Shown here: positions 39,595 to 51,100 of the stretch, in pieces
Numbering within the stretch: position 1 is the stretch's first letter
How the letters are laid out: the number at the start of each line of letters is the position of its first letter
Assembly (NCBI GenBank): GCA_036365145.1
Contig: JAEOAD010000013.1
Location: forward strand, 43,465,001-43,529,000
Length of the DNA: 64,000 nucleotides
Direction: 5' to 3'
Origin: Orientallactaga sibirica
Lineage: Eukaryota; Chordata; Mammalia; Rodentia; Dipodidae
Translations under genes and position numbers: made by a program
The notes under the pieces: generated by a model
What the model was told of the DNA's origin: nothing
The model's input: the letters and a program-made list of their open reading frames with translations, nothing else
Databases searched by the model: none

Positions 39595-42500
39595 TTTTTC
39601 AAGGTGGGGTTTCACTCTAGTCCAGGCTGACCTGGAATTCACTATGTAGTCTCAGGGTGGCCTCAAACTCATAACAGTCCTCCTACCTCTGCCTCCCAAG
39701 TGCTGGGATTAAAGGCGTGCACCACTACACCCATCCTTTAAAAAAAGTTATTTATTTATTTGAAGAGAGAGAAAAAGGCAGATAGGAAAAGAGAATGGGT
39801 ACACCAGGACCTTCAGCTACTGCAAAGGAACTCTAGACACATGCACCACCTTGTGCATCTGGCTTATGTGGGTCCTGGGGAATCCAACCTGGGTCCTTTG
39901 GCTTTGCACGTAAGCACCATAATTGCTAAGTCATCTCTCCAGACAAACACCATAACTGCTAAGTCATCTCTCTAGACAAACACCATAATTGCTAAGTCAT
40001 CTCTCCAGACAAACACCATAACTGCTAAGTCATCTCTCTAGCCCTTGTTTTTGTTTTGTTTTTTAAATAATTTTTTGTTGTTTTTTTTTGAGGTAGGGTC
40101 TCACTCTGGCCCAGGCTGACCTTGAATTCACTATGTAGTCTCAGGGTGGCCTCAAACTCATGGTAATCCTTTTACCTCTGCCTCCCGAGTGCTGGGATTA
40201 AAGGTGTGCGCCACCACACCCGGCATAAATTTTTATTTAGAGGATTTCTCATTTGATTCCTTCATTGTTCACCAAGGTCACCTTAGTTCTGAATTTGTGC
40301 TTAATCCAGTTGTGCATTTGGCCCACAGTTGTCTGAGCTACTTTTATATCTGGTTGAATGACAAAGTTGTCTGAGATGTCAGACATCTGATTCCTTGAAG
40401 CCATTTACTTTAGGATCCAATATAGGATAGGTGATCTGTCTGCTTCTTTTTCGCTGACACCCAGAAAAATTGTAAATCATGCTTATCAGCCAACACTCTC
40501 GTGTAAGAAATTATAAAACACTATTTTAATAGAAATACTGGGTTTAACTGCACAAAGCCAAGAAAACCAACGATGCCAGGTATTGAGTTGCTATTGCACT
40601 GTGCTTTGAACACACCAGCACAAATAAACTGCTGAGTGTAGATAATGTGCAGTGCGATTTTGGTTTTTTATCTTTTTATTTTATTATTATTTTGGTTTTT
40701 CTTTCTTTTTTTAAAAAAGATTTATTTATTTATATTTATTTATTAGAGATAGGAGGGGGGAGAGAAACAGAGAGAGAAAGTGAGAATGGGTGTGCCAGGG
40801 CCTCTAGCCACTGCAAACAAACTCCAGACGCATGCGCCACCATGTGCATCTGGCTTACATGGGACCTGGAGAATCAAACCTGGGTCCTTAAGCTTTGCAG
40901 GCAAGTGCCTTAACCACTAAGGCATCTCTCCAGCCCTATTTGATTTTTTGAGGTAGGGTTTCACTCTTAACCAAGGCTGACCTGGAATTCACTATGTAGT
41001 TTCAGGATGGCCTCGAATTCACTGTGCTCCTCCTACTTCTGTCTCCTGAGTGCTGGGATTAAAGGCATGTGCCACCACACCAACTTAAAAAATTTTTTTT
41101 TTATTTACTTGCAAGCAGAGAGAGAAGAGAGACTGACAGAAAGAGATAGAAAACGAGAGGAGAGGAATGGGCATGCTAGGGCCTCTAGCCACTACAAACA
41201 AACTCCAGACACATATGTCACCTTGTGCTTCTGGCTTCACATGGGTATTGGGATATCGAAACCTATCTTTAGGCTTTGCAGGCAAGCTCCTTAACTGCTG
41301 AGCCGTCCCTCCAGCCCAATTTTGGGTTTTTCTAAGTAGGGTCTCACTCTAGCCAAAGCTGACCTATAACTCTGTAGCTCCAGGCTGGCTTCAAACTCAT
41401 AGTAGCTGGGCGTGGTGACACACATGTTTAATCCCAGCACATTTCTGTGAGTTCAAGGCCAGCATGAGAGTACATAGTGAATTCCAGGTCAGCCTGAGCT
41501 AAAGTAAGACTATACCTGAAAAACAACAACAACAAAACAAACAACAACAACAACAACAACAACAACAAAAAACAGTGATCCTCTTACCTCTGTCTCCCAA
41601 ATGCTGGATTAAAGGGGTGTGCCACCACACCTGGCTAACCTGCTTTCTTACATCACAGAAACTTTAAAAAATATTTTATATTTTTTTAAGAAAAAAAGAG
41701 GCAAAGAGAGAGAATGAGTGCAGTGTGCCAGGGCTTCCAGCCACTACAAACTTCAGAAGCATGCACCACTTTGTGCATCTGGCTTATGTGGGTACTGGGG
41801 AATTGAACCTGGTTCCTTGGGCTTCACAGGCAAGTACCTTAACCACTAAGCCATCTCTCCAGTTCCACAGATACTTCTTCTTTTTTTTTTTTTTTGTTTT
41901 TTCGAGGTAGGGTCTCACTCTGGCTCAGGCTGACCTGGAATTCACTATGTAGTCTCAGGGTGGCTTCGAACCACACCCGGCTTTATATACTTCTTTTTTG
42001 AGGTATGGTCTCACTCTAGCCCAGATTGTTCTGGAATTCACAATGTAGTCTCAGAGTGGCCTTAAACTCATGGTGATCCTCCTACCTCTGTCTCCCGGGT
42101 ATTGGGATTAAAGGCGTGCGCCACCATACCCAGCTTCCACAGCAACTTTAAAAAACAGTACAAGGGGGCCGGCATGGTGGCGCACGCCTTTAATCCCAGC
42201 ACTCGGGAGGCAGAGGTAGGAGGATCGCCGAGAGTTCGAGGCCACCCTGAGACTACATAGTTAATTCCAGGTCAGCCTGGACCAGAGTGAGACCCTACCT
42301 AAAAAAAACAAAAAAAACAAACAAACAAACAAAAAAAAACAATACAAGGGGCTGGAGAGATGGCTTAGGGGTTAAGGCGCCTGCCTCCTAAGCCTAAGAA
42401 CACTGGTTCCAATCTCCAGCGGTTCCAATCTCCAGGTCCCACATTTAGCCAGATGCAAAGTGATGCAAGGGTGCAAAGCCGCACTTGACCACAAGGGGGC

Positions 42501-45500
42501 GCACACATCTGGATTTCATTCGCAGCAGCTAAGAGGCTGCTGGCACGCCCATCTCTGTCTTCCTCTCTCTCTCTCTCTTTCTGTCTTTCTCTGTGTCTCT
42601 CTCCAAAAAAATTAAAAAAAAAAAAAAAGTACAAGGGCTGGCGAGATGGCTCAACAGTTAAGGCATTTGCCAACAAATCCAAAGGACCCAGGTTCAATTC
42701 CCCAGTACCTGCATAAAGACAGATGCACAAGGTGGCACATGCATCTGGAGTTCATTTGCAGTGACTAGAGGCCCTAGCATGACCATTCTCTCTATCTGCT
42801 TCTTTATCTCTTCTCTTTTTTTCTTTCTCTCTCAAATAAATAAAAAAATTTAAAAAACAGCCAAATGAATTTTGGTATATCCAAGTGATGGGTTACTTTT
42901 CAGCATTGAAAAGACATGAACTTAGATATACGTAATAACCTGGATGTTTCTCAAGGACGTTATGCCTAGTTAAAAAGCCAACTTCAAGCCAGGTCTATAA
43001 TCTTAACTACTCCGGAAGTTGAGATATGAGGATCACAAGTTCAAGGCCATCCTGGGCTACAGAGTGAGGTCAGGCCTGGGAAACTTAGTTAAACCCTATT
43101 TCAAAATAAAATTAACAGTAGCCAGGTGTGGTGGTGCATGCATTTGACCCTAGCACTTGAGAGACAGAGGTTGGAGGATTGCTGTGAGTTAGAGGCCAGC
43201 CTTGGACTACAGAGGGAAGGTCAGCCTGGGCTTGAGTGAGACCCTACCTCCAAAACAGAAAAAAAAAAAAAGAAAAAGTAACAGGGCTGGAGAGATTGCT
43301 CAGTGGTTAAGGTGCTTGCCTACAATGCCTAATGCCTGGGGTTCAATTCCCCAGTTCCCATGTAAAACCAGATGCACTGAGTGGTACATGCATCTAGAGT
43401 CCAGTTGCAATAGCTAGAGTCTTGGCATGTCCTTTCTGTCACTCTCTCTCTCTCTGCCTGTCCCTGCTTGCTAAAATAAAATAAAACTGGGCATGGTGAC
43501 ATAAGGCCAGCCTGGGCTAAAGTGAGACCCTACCTTGAAAAAAGAAATTCAGGATCAACTTTGGGTACATAGTGTGTTCAAAGCCAGCCTTGGCTTCATG
43601 AAAACTGGCCTCACAACAAATTTTTTGTTTTGTTTTGCTTTGGTTTTTTCAAGGTAGGGTCTCACTCCAGCTCAGTGTGACCTAGAATTCACTGTGTAGT
43701 CTCAGGGTGGCCTGGAACGCATGGTGATCCTCCTACCCCCGCCTCCCTAGTGCTAGGATTAAAGGCGTGTGCCACCATGCCCGGCTCCTCAAGCACATTT
43801 TCTATTAGAAACTTAAAATGATGGTTAGATTCTTTGACTAATTGATAAAACCCTGTTTATTTATGTGTTTATTTATTTATAGACAAGGTCTCATTCATTA
43901 TGTAGTCCAGTTTGGCTTCAAATATATTTATTTTTATTTATTTATTTTGGTTTTTCAATGTAGGGTTTTATTCTACCCTAGACTGACCTGGAATTCACTA
44001 TGTAGTCTCAAACTCATGGCAATCCTTCTACTTCTGCCTCCTGAGTTTTGGGATTAAAGATGTGCAGGGTCTGGAGAGATGGCTTAGTGGTTAAGGCAGT
44101 TACCTGCAAAGCCAAAGGATCCGGGTTCGATTCTCCAGGACCCACGTAAGCCAGATGCACAAGGGGCACATGAATCTGGAGTTAGTTTGCAGTGGCTAGA
44201 AGCCCTGGTGTGCCCATTCTCTCCCTCTCTCTTTCTTTCTCTCTGCCTCTTTCTCTCTATCAAATAAATAAAATATACTTTAAAAAAGATGTGTACCACC
44301 ATGCCTGGCTAGATATTCTTGTCTAATAAATTCATATGTATATATATATATATATATTTTTTTTTTTCTGTTTTGTTTTTCAAGGTAGGGTCTCTCTGTA
44401 GGCCAGACTGACCTGGAATTCATTCTGTATTCTCAGGGTGGCCTCAAATTCAGGGCCATCCTCCTATCTGCCTCCTGAGTGCTGGGATTAAAGGCATGTG
44501 CCACCACTCCCAGCTGACGATATATATTTTTAATAGAAATGAATTACTGAATTTACATATGCCTTCCCTTTTTTCTCTGGTATGTTTCTGTCTAATTTAG
44601 TCTACTTGTAACTGCTATGACAAACAGACCTGTTACAAAAGTAAGGAGAAAGGACTAAAGAGTCTTTCGTGACATTAGTTATACTATAGAGCCCCAAAAG
44701 AGATAGTTACTCATTTGTCATGAACTAGCCATTTTTAAGTCATTAATGTAAATAGATATCCATAATTGATAGAATGCTTATAATACATGTCTGGGAAATT
44801 TATTTTGAAGGTTATAAGAATTTTCTGTGTTTTAGCAGTCACTGAACAGTAACATGCATTGTCCGTGTTTTAGAATTCAGATATTCCTATACTCTTCAGT
44901 CTACAGCGTGTTCTGCTCATACTTGGCCTTTTCTTCACTGGCCTGTTGCCCTTCGTTCCCATTCGAGAACAATTTTTTGAAATTCCAATGCCTTCTATCA
45001 TATTGAAGTAAGTGGTTATACTGTTTTCATCAATGCTTAATTACAGAATGATTAAGATAAAGGCTCATTAGTATTAGTATTGCTGTGGTGTTTCTGTCAG
45101 TTAGGTGCTAGTGACTGAACACAGGCCTGTTCATTTGCTAAACATGCTACCATGCTATGCTTCTAGCCTTCACTATGGTTCAAATGTAGTCTGAAACTCA
45201 TTTAGGCTTGGTCTCCAATGTAGCAGTGTTGAATGAGGCCTTGAAGAGGTGATTAAGCCTTTCTTATGGGATTGAGATCTTGCCCTTGACTTTCTCTTGC
45301 TTTTTATCTCACACATGTGCCTCCCTTCTGCAAGTGGCCTCTGCTTTTCTTTAGCCTGAGGCACTCACAAGAAGCAAATCAGATGCCTGTACCATGGTTT
45401 TGGATCTGTAGAACTATGAGGAAAAGAACTCCCCCCTCCTTTTTTTTGAGGTAGGGTCTCACTCTAACCCAGGCAGACCTCGAACTCAGTGTTCCTCCTA

Positions 45501-45579
45501 CCTCTGCCTCCCAATGGCTGGAATTAAAGGTGTGTATCACCATGCCCAACAATAGTGCTATTTCATATAATTAAGATAT

Positions 45580-45610
<31 letters not shown>

Positions 45611-47787
45611 TTTGAGAGTGACAGACACACACTGAGAGAAAGAGGTAGAGAAAGAATGGGCACACCAGGGTCTCCAGACACTGCAAACAAACTCCAGATG
45701 CACGTGCCACCTTTTGAATAATTCTTTTTTTTTTATTTATTTTATTTATTTATTTGTTTATTTATTTATTTATTTATTTATTTATTTCAGAGAGAGAGAG
45801 AATGGGCATGCCAGGGCCTGCAGCCACTGCAAACGAACTCCAGATGCATGCGCCCCCTTGTGCATCTGCCTTACATGGGTCCTGGAGAGTTGAACTGGGA
45901 TCCTTTGGCTTTGCAGGCAAACTCCTCAACTGTTAAGCCATCTCTCCAGCCCACATGTCACCTTTTGTATCTGGCTTACGTGGGTAGTGGGAAACCAAGC
46001 CTTGAACCAGAGTCCTTAGGCTTCACAAGCAAGCGCTTAACTGCTAAGCCATCTCTCCAGCCCTAATTAAGATGTTTTCTAAAATAAATAACAAAGAATG
46101 ATAAATACTCAGTTGGGACCCATCTCAGGTTATAATAACTTTCTATGCCTTTTTACTCAGAAGTCATATCAAAACATTGGAACTTAACTACAGAATGTTA
46201 TAACTTCTTTTATTTGGACATTAAATAGCAATCACCCTTCAGCTTCCCTTTATTGACTTTGATACCTAGCTAGAATCAGAAGAAGCATAGTGTGGGGGTA
46301 AGATGTCCAGTTGATAGTTTCTGTAGGAAGGATAATTTAAAAGCACAGGGCCCAGATCTTAAAATACTGAAAAGGAGCTTTCCGTTGAAGCTTTGTGGTT
46401 GGTGGCCGTAGGCTGGAGCTGGAATGAACCGCGTCTTCGCAGGGGCACAGCGGAGCTGAGCCGGAGTTATGGCCAGTACAATGGTAGCAGTTGGATTGAC
46501 CATAACTGCTGCAGGATTTGCAGGTTGTTATGTTTTACAAGTCATGAAGCATGTGGAGCCTCAAGTAAAACAAGTTTTTCAAAGTCTACCAAAATCTGCC
46601 TTTAGTGGAGGCTATTATAGAGGTGGGTTTGAACCCAAAATGACAAAAAGAGAAGCAGCATTAATACTAGGTGTAAGCCCTACTGCCAATAAAGGAAAAA
46701 TAAGAGATGCTCATCAACAAATTATGCTCTTAAATCACCCAGACAAAGGGTGGATCTCCATATACAGCAGCCAAAATCAGTGAAGCTAAAGATTTACTAG
46801 AAGGTCAAGCTAAAAGATGAAGTAAATGTATGATGAATTTTAAGTTCATATTAGATTATGTATATGAGCACCAACGATTTTGTAATAAAATGTCTCAAAG
46901 GTAAAAAAAATATTGAAAAGGAAAGAATATCGATTGGGGGCAGGGTATATTCCTGTAATATCAGCACTCAGGAGGCTGAGGCAGGAAGACTGTAAAATTA
47001 AAACCAGTTTAGACTATAAAGCCAAGTCATGTCTCAAAAAGAGAGAGAAGCCAGGCATGGTGATGCGCACCTTTAATCCCAGCACTCTGGAGGCTGAAGT
47101 AGGAGGATGGCCATGAGTTCAAGACCATCCTGAGACTACATAGTGAATTCCAGGTCAGCCTAGGCTAGAGCAAGATCCTACCTTGAAAAACCAAAACAAA
47201 ACAAATAGTATAAGTAAAATTAAAACTGTAAAGCTAACATCTTTTTTAAAATAAGTGTTAATGGGCCAGGGTCAGGTGTGGTAGCACCTGTAATCCTGGT
47301 ACTTGGAAGGCAAAAGCAAGAGGATTGATTCAAATTTGAGGCCAGGCTGGCCCACACAGTAATCACAAAGCCAGCCAGGCATAGCTATATAACCAGACTG
47401 TTTCAAAAACAACAACAAAAATAAAGCATTAAACATCTCACTTTCACCCCCAAATGTCTTTTAATTCATAGGGCAGGTTTTTTTTTTTTTTTTGTTGTTG
47501 TTTTGTTTTCTGAGGTAGGGTCTCACTCTAGCTCAGGCTGACCTGGAATTCACTATGTACTCTCAAGGTGGCCTCTAACTCATGGCAATCCTCCTATCTC
47601 TGCCTCCCGAGTGCTGGGATTAAAGGCGTGCACCACCATGCCCAGCTTAGGACAGGTTTTTTTTTTTTGTGCTTTCAAATTTAGCACATATTAAATTTAA
47701 AAAATATTTTAATTTATTTATAAGAGAAAGAGACAGATACAAAGAGAGAATGGGCTCGCTGGGACCTCTACCCACTGCAAATGAACT

Positions 47788-47833
<46 letters not shown>

Positions 47834-48082
47834 ACCCTGTGCATCTGGCCTGTGGGTACTGGAGTCGAACTTGGGTCCTTAGTTTTCTCGGGCAAGTGCC
47901 TTTATCACTTCGCCATCTCTACAGCCCCAACACGTATTAAATTTTATCAGACAATGCTAGAGGAAAAAAAGGAGAGAGAGAGATAAAGCCAGGCATGGTA
48001 GAGCATGAACTCCCAACTGGGAGTAGCCAGCCAGGGCTACAGAGTGAGTTCAAGGTCAGCTTGGGCTAGAGTGAGCCTGTGC

Positions 48083-48121
<39 letters not shown>

Positions 48122-51100
48122 AAGGGGAAAAAACAGATAAGACATGATAATCCCAGGACACCAGATCTTTGGAAAATTAATTTTTATTTATTATTTTGGC
48201 TTTGAATAGAGTTAGCAAAATGTTAGGTTGAGGCCAGTGGAAGCAGAACCAAGTTTATATTATTATTTTTTTCTTTATTAGTTATATACATACTCAGTGA
48301 GTAAACAGCACAGGTTGATACCATCCTTACCTTCTTCCCTGTTCTCCCCTGTCCTTAGTTTTGTTTTTTTTACAAATTTTTTGAGAGCATCCTTTATAGA
48401 GGTATTGTTTTCATTTTGAGCTTGTCTTATTTTATTACACTGATGTAGTTTTGTGTTCCTAATTTATAATTCAATCTTTATCTTACCTTAGGCTAAAAGA
48501 ACCACACACCATGTCCAAAGGTCAAAAGTTTCTCATCTGGCTTTCTGATATGTAAGCATTTTTAATTTCTTGATAGTGAAGTTACTGCTGTGACCATGTT
48601 GATCAAGTGCTACACTTACAATGTAGTATATGCTGTCCACATGCAATTTGTAACTAGGACTTGTAGAGTACTTACAATATAAGCAGGTGTGTGCAGATCA
48701 TTTAGAACCAGCTTAATTACCAGTCACAGAGCCTTAGGGAGACTCTTGGGATATGATCTCATCCACCTCCATGAGAAAATTGAGCACTCATTCATCCACT
48801 TAAATGACTTACTTAGGGTAATTAATTAGAAGCAGAGTTGGGAAAAATAACTATTCCCTTTTACTTATGTGCTGTTTTCACATGGGGGAAATGAACTGTG
48901 TTTAGCAACACAGTATAAAGAAAAGTATATATATATTTTGGTGCCACATTTCATAGGGCTATTCCCACCAAGACTTAATTGTAAAAAGTAATCTGGCCGG
49001 GCATGGTGGTGCACGCCTTTAATCCCAGCACTTGGGAGGCAGAGGTAGGAGGATCGCCATGAGTTTGAGGCTACCCTGAGACTACATAGTGAATTCCAGG
49101 TCAGCCTGGACTAGAGTGAGACCCTACCTCAAAGAAAAAAAAAAGTAATCTGGTACTATAGGGTGGATATCTACTTTAAAGAAAATGCTTTAATTTCTAC
49201 AAATGTTGAGCTTCATTTTAGGTGGAAACTAAGAGGTAATTGTTCTGTATTTTGTTTTATAATGGTGACTCAATTGCTAAAATATGTTGGTATTCCTAGA
49301 TTATAAGCTTTTATTATTTGACTACTCTTTCAAGGAGTCTTAGAAAATTAGTTTTATCTTTTCTGCATGCACAATGTCTAGTTTTTGCTTTCTCCTTGAT
49401 TTAACTTTAATTTCAAGGACACATTTTCAACTGGAGTTAAAAGTACCAGAGTTCCAATTATTCTTATTTAATCATAGTAATAGACATAAGTGAACAGAAA
49501 TAATATCTATAATTTTTTTTTTTCGAGGTAGGGTTTCACTCTAGTCCAGGCCGACCTGGAATTCACTCTGTAGTCTCAGGGTGGCCTTGAACTCATGGTG
49601 ATTCTCCTACCTCAGTCTTCTGAGTGCTGGGATTAAAGGGGTGTGCCACCATGCCCAGCTAATATCTATAATTTTTAAGAACAATTAGTTCTCATTTTGC
49701 TTAGGTGATTTGTAGTCTAAAAGTATACTTGTCAGTTTATCTGAAACTGGAAAATGTTTTTTCATAGACATAAAATATTAAAATTAATGGTTATACAGTG
49801 TCTAACATAACTAACAACAGGGAAACAATTTTGTAAGTGAACTATGATGTTACAGAACTTGAGTTTCCTGCTTTATTTAACCTGGAAGTGTGGGCTTCCT
49901 AGCTCTGTCTTGCTGTTCTGCTCTAGGGGAAGGTGAGGAGCCGCTTCCTCACTGAGGTGCTACAGTGAGAATGGCTCTCTCAAGCATGTAGTGGCAGTGC
50001 TAGAAGAGGCTCTAGTTGACTATCAACCAGCCTTTAAGAGATTAGTTCATCTGAAACAGCCATTATTACTACATTTTCACTCAAGGCCTTTGTGTTGCAG
50101 AATTAAATTAAACTAGCAATTACTAAATTCTAAAAAGAAGACTAAGAATTAATTCTAGTCCTTAGTTAAGATGAGAAAACAACTAAATCTGCTCTGCTTT
50201 TCCCCCTAGCTTACTAATGAGGAAAGCTTTATTTGACCACCTCACTGCGCGAGGTATTCAAGTAAGTTTGTTTGTTTTTGTTTGTTTGTTTGTTTGTTTG
50301 AGTTTTTTTGAGGTAGGACTCTCACTGTAGTCCAGGCTGACCTGGAACTCACTCTGTAGCACCAGAACAGCCTGGAATTCACTATGTAAGTCTCAGGGCA
50401 GCCTACAACTAACTCACAGCGATCCTCCTACCTCAGCCTCCTGAGTGCTGGGATTAAAGGCATACACCACCACAAGTGGCCCTCAAAAAAGAATTAAAAA
50501 AATTTTTTTTTACTCACTTTTTTTATTTGAGAGAGAGAAAGACAGAGAGATAGAGAGAGCACACGGCAGGGCCTCCAGCCACAGCAAATGAACTCCAGAA
50601 GCATGTGCCACCTTATGTATATGGCTTATGTGGATCCTGGAGAATCAAATCTGGGTCTTTAGGTTCCACAGGCAAGCACCTTAACCCTAAGCCGTTTCTC
50701 CAGCCCTAAAAAAAAAAAAAAAAAATTGTAAAGGGCTTAAGTGAGTTCTTAAAATAACTTTAAAAGGTCAGTTTTAAGACTGGGCGTGGTGGCTCATGCC
50801 TTTAATCCCAGCACTCGGGAGGCAGAGGTAGGAGGATCACCATGAGTTCGAGGCTACTCTGAGACTACATAGTTAATTCCAAGTCAGCCTGGGCCAGAGT
50901 GAGACCCTACCTCAAAAAACAAAAAAACAAGGGAGGGGATATGATGGAGATTGGAGTTCTAAAGTGGAATGGGGGGAGGGGAGGGAAATATATGTTTTAT
51001 GTATTAAGTATAGAAGGTGTCAATAAAAATAAAAAAAACAATAATAATAAAAGGTCAGTTCTAAGTATTCTGAGAATATAGTAGATAAATGTTATAAAGA

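Noticed and set aside
39915..40046. CRISPR-like regular repeat
   Set aside because: The units are directly adjacent with no variable spacers and derive from a SINE in a mammalian intron.
46276..46503. Minus-strand frame across the DNAJC19 retrocopy
   Set aside because: Antisense shadow of the processed pseudogene.
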